A DNA stretch of 64,000 nt, taken from the NCBI RefSeq assembly GCF_000340215.1, contig NW_006921547.1, positions 227,886 to 291,885 on the forward strand. Reading direction: 5' to 3'. The position numbers and the translations under genes are program-made. The notes beneath the pieces were generated by a model, which saw only the letters and a list, made by a program, of their open reading frames with translations, ran no database searches and was not told the DNA's origin. Each line of letters opens with the position of its first letter. The first letter of the stretch is position 1. Positions 36,741 to 48,276 of the stretch are shown one piece after another. This DNA comes from Pseudocercospora fijiensis CIRAD86. Its lineage: Eukaryota > Ascomycota > Dothideomycetes > Mycosphaerellales > Mycosphaerellaceae.

Positions 36741-37049
36741 TATATTACGTTATAGCATTATTGTCTATAATTAAATCGTACTCTACTTTACTTCGTTTTA
36801 AAACGCGTAATAGTTTACTTTATTATCCTCCCTCTATTATCGCTCCTCGCTCTAAGGCGCGCGGTAACGCGTCTTATTATAAACGTAGAACGCGTCCTAT
36901 TATCGGATAGGCCGTACTATATATATAAACGGCGCGGCGTAAGCGAGGTAAAGTTTGCGTTATAATAACGTAGAACGCCCTAGTAACGCCGCGAATTTTC
37001 GATACTATATATACGTAATATATTAAAATCTATACGATATTAACCTCCC
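36741..37049 (+). other. Spacer between pol and the downstream ORF
   Basis: Some 300 bases without coding character, rich in short CGCG and TATA words (GCGCGCGGTAACGCG). No LTR, polypurine tract or palindrome of the P1-P5 type is visible. Confidence 0.4.
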
Positions 37050-39585
37050 TATACTAGCGAACCTACGACTACGTACGCTCTCTAGTAATATACTACTACC
37101 CTATCGGTAACCCTATTATATCGAGCGACGCTAGTACGCCTAGCGATATTACTACGATAGTATACTACTACCCTTAGAATAACGACTACGGCCCGCCGCC
37201 TATCGCCTTATATATATACTACTAGGACGAGTTATCCGACCCTAGCTAGACCTAGCTAAAAGAACGCCGCTATAAGTCCCTACTATTCTTTGCCTCCTAA
37301 GAGCCTAAATTCTAGCTATACGACGACTACGCTACTACGCCGATAGAAGTAGCGTACAGACTTAATTATAGTATCTTAGTAGAGTAGGTACTAGTACTAA
37401 TATACCGCGAACTAGACTAGCTACTACGCGACTACGTCGGCGAGTTTATAAGCGCTAAGATCTAGACGCGAATCTATAATATACCGATCCTACGAGTTCT
37501 CCTTCGTAGACGCGCTACTAAGATCTACCTAATTACGATCGCAGATTTTTTCCTATATAAGTACGGCTCCTACTACGCCTTTATTACGCGTATTCGCGCG
37601 TAGGACTATATAGAAGCTACGGACTTCGCCTTACTACTCCTCGACCTAGAGCCTAATACTACGGACTGCAACTTATTATAACGTATTAAGATTACACTCT
37701 AGGAAAATACGAGCCTTTATAGATATAATAAGAACGACCGCTCCGAGTAGGCCTGTTTCTTTAGCGTACTAGAATTCTACTAGTTCCTCGATTAGGCGCC
37801 CGATATATCCGACGCTAGCGACGAAGGCGCGGTCGTTACGCTCTCTAACCCCTAGTATATAAAGCTTTTCTACGACCTAGACGACATCCCTATATACGTA
37901 TAGAACTACGATATTTATTACGCTATCCGAACGCTATTATAACTTAATATCGATATAACTAATTACTAGTAGATAGGAGCGCTATATAGCGGAGACTACG
38001 TCTAGATAGTAGCGTAGCTATTCCGCGTACTAGTAAAGTATAGTTTCTATTCTAACGCAATTAGCACTCTATACGAGGTACTTAAAGATATACCTAGATA
38101 GGATAATACTAACGTCGACCTTATTATAGTCTACGACTAGATCGCTTAGGTCGTAGGCCGCGACGAGATAGAATAGCGCCTAAACTACGACAATCTGCCG
38201 GGTTAGTACCCTAAGGAGTAGAAACTTACGGCCGAGTAGATACGTAACTAGTAAACGGTAGTAATACACGTTAAGGCGTAAGAAAAGATCCTAGCTATAG
38301 AGCTAGTAGATTCTATTACTAGCGAGATAGCTACGCCTCTACGATATCCTATATAAACCGCGTCGACGGCAGACCTTTAAACTAAATACTAGTACTAGCC
38401 CGAGCGTACCCTTATAGTCGTTTACGACTATAGTACTATTATATAAAAGCGTAAGATAAGCAGAGAGTAGAAGGATTATTATAATACGCTATGCTACTAC
38501 TAGGGCGACGAGGGCTTAAATCTAAATAAGAAGGCCCTACGATATAAGTAGGACGCCGAGGTAACTAAGGTAATAGTAAAGAATAAGTAGGACGAGCTAG
38601 GTAAGGACGCTACGTAAGATAAGTAAGATACTAAGGAGCTAGAGCCTATAACGTCTAGCGCGACAATCCTAATAAAAGATACTAAGATATAGCACGTTAT
38701 AGCGAATACCGAAGCTAATCTACCGCTACCTAAGAGCTGTTACCTTAAGAACTCCCTACGGAAGTACTAGCCGACGCTAATCTAGGCGGTACTCGCGAAC
38801 GTTTTCCTACGAAAGATAACGCTTAACGCCGTCTATAAGGACGTCTAGATCCTTCTTAGATATACGATAATAGCGCGTTCTATCGATAAGGAGCTTAGTA
38901 GGTAGGTAGAAAACGAGGATAGTATAGTAATTATAGTAGACAGTAAGTAGGTACTTACCTTATATAGCTAAGTAGTATATAAAAAGGCAGTAGGTAAGCT
39001 TCTCTAGGCGGACGCTAAGCTATTATAAGACCGCGTATACTAGCTAAAAACTATTAACAAGCGGCAACTATAAAAGGACGCCGCTACCGAGTAGCTATAA
39101 TTACTAAAGGACGTCGGTAGTATAGAGGACGCTACTACTAAGAAGTCGCTAAAGGATATACCTAAAGACGCTAATACTAAATAACCGAAGTCGCTAAAGG
39201 ATATACCTAAGGACGCCGAGAATAGGGAGGAGACGGGTCTAGTTACTATATTAACGGCCGTAGTAGGAAGTAAGGCTCTAGGATAGGATATCGAGATATA
39301 GGACCCTATAGAGGTACGAGAACGTAATAAAGAGCTCTAGGAGGTAGTAATAGAGGCAATTCTAGCCTACCTAATAGAGCCTATAACAGTAGTATAGCTA
39401 ACCGAGGCCGTCTCTATTACGTTCCTAAGTATAAAGACTATACTAGACGCTAAGTTCGCGTAGAAGTTACTAGAAGCTAACGTCGGTATAAGCCTTACCG
39501 AAGTAGGCGACGCGTTTATTCTAACCTTAAAAGGCAGGTTAGAGGCGAAGCTACGCATAATAGAAACTATCTACTTTAACGACTA
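37050..39585 (+). pseudogene. Long ORF behind the plus-strand chromovirus, unknown function
   Basis: A single frame stays coding-like for about 2.5 kb (roughly 845 codons) with TAG or TAA only at former Gln and Trp positions. The start is not visible. Its N-terminal half is rich in Asp, Tyr and hydrophobics (ALLLLDLEPNTTDCN near 37.63 kb, YDLDDIPIYV near 37.88 kb). The last third is Lys/Asp-rich and helical, with a short duplication KSLKDIPKDA near 39.15 and 39.2 kb. I see no signal peptide, membrane anchor or known motif. It is in the env position, but no right LTR was found, so membership of the element is inferred. Part of it (38480-38618) is duplicated at 23745. It is not visibly related to ORF2 of the 12.1-kb element. 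Confidence 0.5.
38480..38618 (+). repeat. 139-bp segment duplicated at 23745-23883
   Basis: Exact match by eye to the isolated copy 14.7 kb upstream. Here it reads in frame inside the long ORF, so this is the parental context. Confidence 0.85.
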
Positions 39586-39594
39586 GACCCCGTA

Positions 39595-39700
39595 GTAGTT
39601 CGGGTTGGTTTGGTTTAGTTTGCTAAGCCGAAGATCTAGTTTGGTTTAGGTTGGTTTACTAAGCAACTATAGGATTAGCTAGTTCGAACTATAGAATTTA
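39595..39700. repeat. GGTTTGG-rich border sequence
   Basis: Two related G/T-rich blocks (GGTTGGTTTGGTTTAGTTTG near 39603 and TTGGTTTAGGTTGGTTTAC near 39640), each followed by CTAAGC. It marks the right end of the long ORF and the start of the mosaic region. It could be the subterminal repeat of a DNA transposon, but no matching end was found. Confidence 0.4.
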
Positions 39701-39967
39701 TCGGTTTCTAAGAAGTGTAAGAATGTCTACGTAACTCGAAGCAAGCCCTTTATAAGATACGAGAGTGTAGCCGGCAGCGTAGCCGGCATTTTTTAGTTAT
39801 AGGAAGGTACTTATATAACCCTAAATCTATAGACAATTAGCTAAGGGTACTAACTAATTAAAAGCATATATATATATAAGCTATTATAGTTTAGTTTAGA
39901 AACTGCACTTATTAGGTATGAATTTCATCCTTTCGCTCGCTATTTAATTCCCTAACTGCTCGGTAGA

Positions 39968-40492
39968 ATGTTATTATCTAGATCTAGGCAGAACTTATCG
40001 ATTTCCCTAGAAGCCCTCCTTAAGAAGTTCTAGCACTTTCTAACTAAACTATTCTCGAACATTAAGTACTAGGATAGCTCCTCTCTCGGTATCGGTATAG
40101 TATATAAAAGAGCTATAAGGCAGCTCTATAGAACGTTCTACTAGTTACTCGCTATACTAAGGCCGAATACTAGTTCGTTCCTTAGAACTCTTAGTTATTT
40201 AAGAGATATTAAGGATAGGGTAGGCAGTAACTTCGTATAATATAAGGAGGTAGAGGCTACTATAGAGGAGTCTTTCAACCTATAGAAGATAGTAAAAGAT
40301 ATAGAGGCAGCTACAGGTCTAGGTACCTAGTTAAATTTCTAGTAGGTAGAGCATAAGGATATTTAGAGGGAGTATTAGGTAGAGTTGCGAAGGCAGGTAT
40401 ATAATATAGTCTAGAAAATAGGGATAATGCCTATAACTATAAGTATTAGGTTCTTTAACCTTCCTTATTTTTCCTTGTTTTCTTTTTATTAA
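39968..40492 (+). pseudogene. Small unrecognised gene remnant, 175 codons
   Basis: The ATG at 39968 opens a frame that ends at a genuine-looking TAA at 40490, with TAG interruptions between. It is Leu/Lys/Glu/Ile-rich and helical (SRSRQNLSISLEALLKKF at the N-terminus, EVEATIEESFNL in the middle). The family is not recognised. It lies between two GCCGGC dimers (39768 and 40561), and the flanking bases keep a few TpG/CpA steps. Confidence 0.4.
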
Positions 40493-40704
40493 AATCTAAA
40501 CTAATACAAATCAACCGGAATGTCTATCTTCTTTTAGTTCTTTAAAAACCCTAGCAGCGTAGCCGGTAGCGTAGCCGGCCTTTTAACTCCTTAGTACTAA
40601 CGGGATTTTCGAAGACTTCTCTTCCGTACGGCTAATAAAGTATACTATACTATATATATATGCTTAGAGAGTATTTAGAGCGCGGTATATAGCGCCGTAT
40701 AATA

Positions 40705-41215
40705 GCGGCTTATTTCGTATATAGAAAAGCTTATAGACGACACTACGAATATCCTTCCTACTAGAATATCTATCCTACCTAGCACTATCTCGAATATAGA
40801 TATTCTAGCCTTTTAGAATCTAATCGAGTGCTTTGAAATCCTTATCTATAATCGTTATACGCTTCGCGTAGATAGCTATAAGGTTAACCGCTAAAATAGT
40901 ATTAGTATAGTCCGAAAAGAGGTAGAAGAGAAATATATATTCGAAGATACGAACTAGGTAGGCTTCTATAGCCTCTTAAAGGGCGCCTATCGCGGAGGCT
41001 TAAAAGCGAAGGTCCGTTCTATAATTCTAGGCAATTTCGCGAACAAGTCGTTAGAAAGGAGCTTTACGGATTAGGAGATTAGAACTCTTCTAATACTTTC
41101 GAATCTTACGGAGGGCTACGGCTAAAGAAGGATTAGTAAAAAGATAGTAAGAATGCCGGCTACGCTACCGGCTACGCTACCGGCTATACTACCGGCTATA
41201 AATAGGACTTACTTC
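40705..41215 (+). pseudogene. Gene remnant A, paralogue of remnant B at 43.1 kb
   Basis: A plus-strand frame with few stops reads NLIECFEILIYNRYTLRVDS, later FYSLLKGAYRGGLKAKVRS and NFANKSLERSFTD. The pattern LRxDS...FLLK...NF..xSLExS recurs at 43.1-43.4 kb, so the two are paralogues. Its last part crosses a fourfold GCCGGC repeat, which reads in frame as PATLPATLPAILPA because the unit there is 12 bp. The function is unknown. Stops are at former Gln or Trp codons. Confidence 0.45.
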
Positions 41216-41500
41216 CTAGGCGCTATCGACGCTTCGTACGATTGTTACTACTAGTAGTAGAAGCGCTAGTCGTCGTCTTATATAGAGCCTTGCCCGCCGT
41301 TATCTTACGCGGAGCCTTACTCGCGACGCCCTTTCTAGTACCGGATCTAGCGGTAGTAGTAGTAGCCTTCTTACGTTAATATACTATACTCGTTCTACTA
41401 TTTCCGGTCTTATTACGACCCGTAGAAGTAGTAGGTCCCTTCTTACGAGGCGTCGTAACTTAGTTAAGTAGACTCGGTATTATAAAAGTCGTCGAATTGA
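41216..41500 (-). pseudogene. Remnant of a small, very basic Ser/Thr-rich protein
   Basis: The minus strand reads a Lys/Arg/Thr/Ser-rich sequence (TTPRKKGPTTSTGRNKTG, then GVASKAPRKITAGKALYKT) with very few stops. The KAPRK tract resembles histone-tail-like or linker-type basic sequence, but the similarity is too short to call. From 41500 to about 42000 there is no convincing frame, only GCCGGC dimers. Confidence 0.35.
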
Positions 41501-42009
41501 GGAAAAAAGTACGTTACGAAGGTATACGAAAGCGCGCGCGGAGCGAGGGTATTATAGAGATAGTAGATATAGAGCGTAGAGGTGTAGGTGTCGATACGAA
41601 GGTTAAATATAGCGAGAGAGGTAGTATCGCGGTATCGCTAGGCAATAGAGTAAGCGTCGCGTAAGCCTATATTATAGTAACGTTAGAGTAAGGAAAGAAG
41701 ATAGGTACGGCTAAAAAAGGTAGGTACGGCAAACTTTGAAATGTGGCCGGTATATATAGCCGGTATAGTAATGCGCGAAAGCCTCCTTTTAGTAAATAGC
41801 CGGCGTAATAATAGTATCCTACTATAGTATAGATATTCTTTAGTAATACCCTTACTAGCTATAGTAATCTTATAAGTAACCTAGGCTTATTACTAGGAAA
41901 TATAAGAAATATTAGGTAGGCTATACTAAACAAGCTAGTTATTTAGTAGGAAAAGGCCTACTACCGTCTCTATATGCCGGCTACGAGTGCCGGCTATCGC
42001 TCTAAATTC

Positions 42010-42722
42010 AACTCCGCCCTATCTCGGAGGCTAAGGTACCGAGCGGAAACCCTATAGCTTATATTTACTCGGTTGTCGCGAAGCGCTTATAGGTAAGGTA
42101 TTAGAAAAGAGTATAAAAAGTACGAGAATAGTATCCTAGGATATAGGTCGTAAGTAAATAAGAGTAGTACGCCTAGTTATTTATATAGTACGTTACTCTA
42201 TACGACTAAGAGCCTATATTATCTCGTGCTTCGCTTATAAGACCTCGACTCTACTAATATACTATTATTCTCCTACTCGGTCGCTGTCTTAATTCTTCTT
42301 CGAGTTGCCGGACTTAGTACGTATCTATAGCTATATAATAGCGCTACGTATTATAGAGAATTAACTCCGCCGTATCTCGAAGGCTAAGGTACCGAGCGGA
42401 AATCCTATAGCTTATATTTACTCGGTTATCGCGGAGCGATTATAGGTAAGGTATTAGAAAAGAGTATAAAAAGTACGAGAAGAGTATCCTAGGATATAGG
42501 TCGTAAGTAAATAAGAGTAGTACGCCTAGTTATTTATATAGTACGTTACTCTATCCGACTAAGAGCCTATATTATCTTATACTTCGCTTATAAGACCTCG
42601 ACTCTACTAGTATACTATCGATCTCCTCCTCGGTCGCTAATATGCTATCTTAATTCTTCTTCGAGTTGCCGGACTTAGTACGTATCTATAGCTATATAAT
42701 AGCGCTACGTATTATAGAGAAT
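42010..42722. repeat. Tandem duplication of a 353-360 bp unit
   Basis: Unit one is 42010-42362 and unit two 42363-42722; both begin AACTCCGCC and end CGCTACGTATTATAGAGA. They differ by C/T and G/A changes and an insertion of about 8 bp in the second (TCGCTAATATGC). I see no ORF in the unit. From 42723 to about 43080 nothing is assignable. Confidence 0.85.
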
Positions 42723-43084
42723 TTCTCGTTAAAGTTTCTCTCTCGTAGGCTTGCTATCTGCCTCGTAGTATAGAGGATTAAAGTGCTAATACTAAAGAAT
42801 CTCCTTATAGTTAGGATACTAGGGCTCCTTAGGACCTTTGTGTTTTAGGTCTAAATAGAGACGTATTATAAACGTTCTATCGCCCTTTCGCTTACTACCC
42901 GCTAGGTCGCGATATACGAAGAAACTAATCTAAATATAGCTCGTCTCTATAATAGCCGGGTAAATATTAAGCGCTAGGTTTCTACTTCGTACCTTAGATT
43001 TAGGGACGGCGCGGAGATAAAATTAGAAATATAGCCGGTACCTATAGCCGGTAAAAGGATGCGAAAATGGGCCTCCTCCTAGGT

Positions 43085-43400
43085 TAATCTAACGACTAAA
43101 TACAATTTCTAACTAATCCGCTATAAACCGACGCCGAATTTTAGCTAGAAGCTATATATCTTTATTTTAAAGAGTAACCCGCTTCGTATAGATAGTAAGG
43201 AGGTTTAAAAGCTTAAGCTCGGTTACGAGAAATGCCTCCGTAGCTTCCTAAAGAGTACTAATCGCCTTAGCCGTAAATCGTATACTAGACCGAAAATCTA
43301 ATATAATTTCTCGGACGAGTCGCTAGAAGAGAGTCTTAGGGATTAAAAGCTTAGTCCCTCTTTTGTTTTAGAAAAGCCGGATCTAGCGAAGGGTAATAGT
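43085..43400 (+). pseudogene. Gene remnant B, paralogue of remnant A
   Basis: The plus-strand frame reads SNPLRIDSKEV, then CLRSFLKSTNRLSRKSYTRP and NFSDESLEESLRD, matching the pattern of the remnant at 40705-41215. Like that one it is next to a GCCGGC dimer. The sequence between dimer and frame (GGATGCGAAAATGGGCCTCC near 43057) resembles that after the dimer at 41744. The function is unknown. Confidence 0.42.
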
Positions 43401-43760
43401 ATCTAGTTTAAAGCGCCGCTTCTTTATCGTCGAGTCCTGCCTTATTCCCTTTTTTTTAATAGAAAGATAACTTTTCTTCGCGATAGTCTTCGTCTACCTA
43501 CTCTTTTTAGCCTGCTCCTATCTACCTAAAGCCTTCTTATTTTTCGGTACTATTTTCCGAGGAACCCCCTTCCTTCGTATATACTACGGAGAGCCTTACT
43601 CTTCTAATATCTCGTTCTCGCTATAGTCTCTCTATACTTAGCTTGCTTTACTCTTACCCTTTAGCCTCTAAAGATATTTATCTACGCATTTAGGCGACGA
43701 GGGTATATCGGTAGGACCTAGAAAATTAATAAGTATATAATCGTAAAGAGATATTAATAC
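43390..43760 (-). pseudogene. Remnant of a basic helical protein C-terminus
   Basis: The minus strand reads a Lys/Arg-rich frame (SPYYIRRKGVPRKI, then KKALGRQEQAKKSRQTKTIA with stops at Gln codons). Such basic tails are common at the ends of pogo/Fot-type transposases, but no DDE motif is seen here, so this is only a suggestion. From 43760 to 44060 nothing is assignable. Confidence 0.3.
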
Positions 43761-44059
43761 TTCTTGCCTTCTAGAACAAATAGTCTTCTATTAAACCGCC
43801 TTAGTAGGTTATCGTTAGATTTGAATAAAGGATAGTAGCTTAAGGAAGGGGAAATAGCCGGCTTAGGAAGGCCCGAAGAGCCGAATCCTTAAGGTATATT
43901 TGTCTTTAAGAATATAGGGAAAGGGAAGAAGGAGAGGAAGAGCGAATAGAGAATTAGAAATAGTCCGTAGATAAGCGGGGTCGGTTGCTATAGTAACTAG
44001 TCTATTTAGGTCCTAGGAATTCGAAATATATTTCGGATATATACCGGCTATATACGCCG

Positions 44060-46990
44060 GCTATATTACCTTATACGTAAACGCTTCGTCTCCTTAAAGC
44101 TACTCTAAGCCTATATACGTTTCCGCTTCTCGACCCGGTATCGCCTTCTACCTCCGCCCTCCTCCTCTTTATTATCGCTAATTAGGGTTTCGCTTAGACT
44201 AAATTTTATATTCTCTTCGCGCTCCTAGGTTTCTTCGATCTTAAGGTTTTCTAATTCCTCGATTAACTCCTTTAGTATAATCTTTAGTAACCTACCTTAG
44301 CGATTCTAGTAGAGGAGATAGTATCGGAATACTATAATAGATTCGAAGGTAGTAGGCGAGTATATTCGATTAAAGCGGCCCTAGTAACGAGCGATACTAA
44401 AAGACCTCTTATAGCCTATACCTACGCTCGGGATAGCGAGGACGTCCCGAGCGACCGACGCTATCGTTAGAAACTTAGGCTCTAACCGCTACTATATAGC
44501 GAGAATATCGTCTCTGAGTTCGTCTAGAAGACCGGTAAGATCTAGAGATTATTAGCCCTCTTTCCGAGCCTACGGGTTTATACTTACTCGCGCGCCGATA
44601 GAGATCGAACTCTTCTTTATTTACTTTAGTAGTTGCTTCCTCTTCTACCTCTACTTCCTACCTATAAAATAGGTATAATATCGGAGCCTTCTAAACCTTC
44701 TTTTTCTTTATAGGAGCTATATTTAGACTAGTTTCTTTCCGACGCTCGTAGAATATCTTTTCTAGAATAGTCTAGTAATGCTTCGGCTATACCTCGTCTA
44801 CCTTCTATTCCGGCCTCTACTAGTATATATCCTTTTCTACCGGGTTAAGCAAGTACGTAACGCTATAGATATCCCCGTACGACTTAAAGGTGGTACTGTA
44901 ATATTTATACAACTTAGTATAGGAGGTGTCTATAGCTTTCGTTATAGCTACTTTCTAAGGAACGCTCTTCTTAGCTAGCTTAGCTACGGTTTCGTCGAGC
45001 TCGTTAAAGAGCTAGTTATAGTATATAAAGATAAGGTGGATCGTCGGTCCTCGGGTTCTTCGAATCGTAGTAGTAACCTTCGCGTAATACTTGCTAATAT
45101 CGACGAGATACTCTACTTAGCGCTATTCGGCGGGGGTAAGCCCGAGCTACTTAATACCCTCGGAACTCTAATAGATCTCGAGAGCGGTACGTAAAGTATA
45201 TCCCCTCGTAACTATATAGAAAGTCGAATCGAACCGGGTCTTAACGTCTTAGGTAAAACAGAATAGGCGCTAAAGAGGCCGCTTTTACTATCGCTTATTC
45301 TATACGATATTCTAGATATCGGTTTTAGGGCGCTCGATTAGGTTCTTTTAAATAGCCTCGAATCGGTTATATCTCTATAAGCTCGAGTTCGTATATGTTA
45401 CTAGACGACGAAGCTAGAGAAAAAGAGTTAGAACTATACTAGGTTGCCGGCTACGGGTACCGGCTATAGATAAAAGTTATACCTTATATGAAACGAGAGC
45501 GAGGCTCTCTACCTTATCCTGTCTTATTACTATAACGAGTTTCTCGACTTTCGACTTTACTTTATCCTTATCTAGGATCTTCTATTAGTCGTCGTTTAAT
45601 AGTATAATTTTAAGCGTCTTAAAGAGGGCTCGGATCGCGATTTAAACTATATAAGCGAGATAGGGAAACTTCTATAGGGATATAACTAGTAACGACGTCG
45701 GCTCCGATTTAATAGGGCTAGGGCTATTACTAGGCTCCTCTTTATCGTTATTATCGTATGTATTATCGTACGTATCCGGAATCGTAGCGAGCTTAATATT
45801 CGGAAGATTAAGCTAGATTATAGACCTTGTAATCTCCTCTACGTACTCGACTCTATCGATATGATTAGTAATTTTAAAGATATACGCGAGTAAATTGTAT
45901 ATATAACGCCTTATATAATATTCGATTATTACTAGCGTTATCCGTAGTAATCGAGATTAGTTTCGTTATTACGCTAACCCTATCTATTACCGTATAGATA
46001 AGCTTCGCTATATCCTTACTAGTATAGAAACCTAGAATTTTAGGGAATCCGATTATAAGTTCCTAGAGTTTCTAATCCGAATAAATAAAGTATAGTATAA
46101 TCGAGAGGAAGGAGGCTCTTATAGTCCGGCTTAACTAGCTATCGATAGCAATAGCTACTTAGCGAGTATTACGGAGGATCTCCCGAATATCGTCTAACGT
46201 AGCCTCTTTATTCTTTTCAAGTATAATACGCTATATTATAGCGCCGAGAAATAGGGGAGGGTAGTTTAAAAGATATAGATATATCTTCTATATAGACTCC
46301 CTTTCGTAGAAGTCTTCCGAAAGACCGTTTATAGCTAGCATTTCGTTTGCTAGTTACTTAAAGTCTTTAGGGGAGAAATCGGTAGCCTTTAATCCTAGAG
46401 CTTCTTTAAGCGTAGCCTATAATAATTAGCTATATCTCTACGGTTAATTAAAGTAGCTAGAATCTATAGCCGGTAGCTATAGCCGGTAGCTATAGCCGGT
46501 AGCTATAGCCGGTATTTTAGAAGACATACCTCTTTCTAGAACGCTATATCTATATTAACTCTCCTCTCTCCTTAAGATTCCCGATATCGTTTAGAATAGA
46601 GATAGTTCGTAGGCGATAAGTTCCTATCCCCTAGTTTCGGGTATTTTAAGATTAAACTATAGAAGTTATAGACAATTACTAGTTAACCTTTAAGTCGAGA
46701 AGTCGTATAACGGTATAATACCCCCTCTATAAAGAACTTCTAGAATATATCTATTCGCTCTTTACTCCCCTATCGTATCGAGTACTTCCGGAGTTTATAC
46801 TCTTTCGAACGTAAGTATAAAGGAAACTATATCTTATAGACCTATTAATTAAACTGCTCTATATACTCGGGTTTCTAAAGATACGCCTAGCTAGCCTTTT
46901 CGAAGATTTCCGGGTTAATACTCGATATTCTTATATCTCCGAATAACCTTCTACTTAGACTCCGTAAAGGTAAGGACTAGGTAGTAGTAC
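44060..46990 (-). pseudogene. hAT-family transposase pseudogene
   Basis: Read on the minus strand from about 46.99 kb. The N-terminal part fits a BED-finger region, though the zinc ligands are not clear. Near 46.0 kb it reads ISITTDNASNN, the conserved TxDNASNN segment of hAT transposases. The segment FDSTF (near 45.22 kb) matches the RWNSTY motif. A C-terminal dimerisation region follows (DVLAIPSVGIGYKRSFSIAR near 44.42 kb, where the family has IPxxxxxxERxFS). The acidic and basic tail ends at about 44.07 kb. hAT transposases cut and paste DNA with terminal inverted repeats and an 8-bp target duplication, neither of which I could find. Three GCCGGC repeats lie within or at its edge. Stops are mainly TAG. 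Confidence 0.8.
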
Positions 46991-47470
46991 CCTATAATAA
47001 ATTCCTACTACTAGGATTCGGAGAGGATAAATCTAGCCCTAATCGTCGTCTAGGACTCGATAGGCTCGAAGGTAAGTATACGACCTCCTCTCGACGTTAT
47101 CGTAATCTCGCTCGTATACTAGACTATTTCGACTATCGTCTCGTTATTACCCTTCCTAGTATAGCGCCTAGTATATATACAATATCGGTCGGTATGTTCT
47201 AAAGTTTTATATAGTAAGGTAAGGACTTAGGAGTAGTAGATATATACTAGTAGCTATAGGGAAACACCCTTTCTTTTATAGTATCGTATCGTTAGGAATA
47301 GCTAGGTAGTATATAGCTAGCTACCTTTTTTTTTGTTTCCTAGCTACCTAACTACTAGATTTTTTTTTCCTAGCTACCCTAGCTCGCCTAACTGCTAGAA
47401 TTTCTTTCCTAGCTACCCTAACTACCTAAATTTTACCTTCTATACGGCGGCTCTATCCTACTAACGGAAC
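46991..47470. other. Non-coding stretch with TTTCCTAGCTACC repeats
   Basis: The part at 47330-47430 holds three or four imperfect direct repeats of TTTCCTAGCTACCxTAACTAC separated by T-runs. It lies upstream of the hAT gene on its strand and could be its subterminal repeat region. No partner at the other end was found. Confidence 0.4.
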
Positions 47471-48276
47471 CGAGCTACTATACCTAACGAATCTAAGCTC
47501 GTTTTTAGTCTTAATCTATCCTCTTTTAGTATAAGACACTTAATAAGCAAATACTTAGGCCGAGTCTAACTACGAACCCTAAGACTAACTAATAGCTCTA
47601 TTAACTAATCCTAATCCTCGAACTCCTTCCGCTTCTTAGTAAAGACCTTAAAGAGCGCTCGAGCTTCTTCGGGTACCTACGGAGTAGTCGAAATAAAGCC
47701 GTATCGCTAAAATAGGTAATCCTTCGGAGGCTTATACAGAGATTTAGAGAATTCTAACGCTAATCTATCCTACTAGTAGCTTAGATTCCGGATATAAGCC
47801 CTCTCTGCCTTAGTAAAGATTTTATATAGTAGTAGTACTCTACCCTCGTAAAACGCTTTCTATTTAACTATTAGTATCTGCCGGCTACGAACGCCGGCTA
47901 TATATACCGAGTATAGAATAATTACCTATACCTCTTCCTCCTTTAGTAATACTTCTACCGTCCCTAGATACCTCGCCCCGATCGTATTAATCGTAAGCTA
48001 CTTTGCCTTTATAGACGAAAGGGCTTCGCTCTAATACTAATAAAGAAACTTCTACTCTATATCGAGGATATAAAGACGACTAGTCTCGATTCTAATCCTT
48101 ATTAGCTTTTCGTAGTAGCTTCAACTATAATTTTCTAGATTAATAGGACTTATACCTTAGCCCTTTACTAGTATCTCGTCTCTTTAACTATACTCGATCT
48201 ACTCCTAGCGCTTATCGTCTATAGCGTTAGGCCCTAAGACTATACCTATTACTAGATCGACGTATAGTTCTTAAAT
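47470..48276 (-). pseudogene. Unrecognised gene remnant cut by the Copia LTR
   Basis: The minus strand keeps one coding-like frame of about 265 codons: ELYVDLVIGIVLGPNAID just inside the break, then INLENYS and ITKAERAY-type helical sequence, then ALFKVFTKKRKEFED. It runs straight through the GCCGGC dimer at 47880-47900, which reads YIAGVRSRQ. The frame is interrupted exactly at the outer end of the Copia LTR, so its 5' part lay beyond the insertion. I do not recognise the family. Confidence 0.4.

Larger units (their letters stand above)
39768..47900. repeat. Dispersed GCCGGC dimer family, about 11 loci
   Basis: Short repeats of GCCGGCTA or its complement TAGCCGGC, almost always paired at a constant 12- or 13-bp spacing. 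Loci: 39768-39788, 40561-40579, 41154-41200 (four units), 41744-41765, 41975-41997, 43032-43052, 44043-44063, 45445-45467, 46466-46513 (four units) and 47880-47900, plus single half-sites near 41798 and 43855. Both orientations occur. I saw none elsewhere in the window. Some lie between gene remnants, others inside coding-like frames (the hAT transposase, the remnant ending at 41215 and the one ending at 48276). Confidence 0.8.

Noticed and set aside
39367..39558. Minus-strand frame of 63 codons
   Set aside because: Antisense to the long plus-strand ORF behind the chromovirus.
41216..41500. Histone H3 tail
   Set aside because: Only the short KAPRK word matches. The rest is generic Lys/Thr/Ser-rich sequence and no histone fold follows.
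44778..44978. Plus-strand frame of 66 codons
   Set aside because: Antisense to the hAT transposase, which has recognisable motifs on the minus strand.
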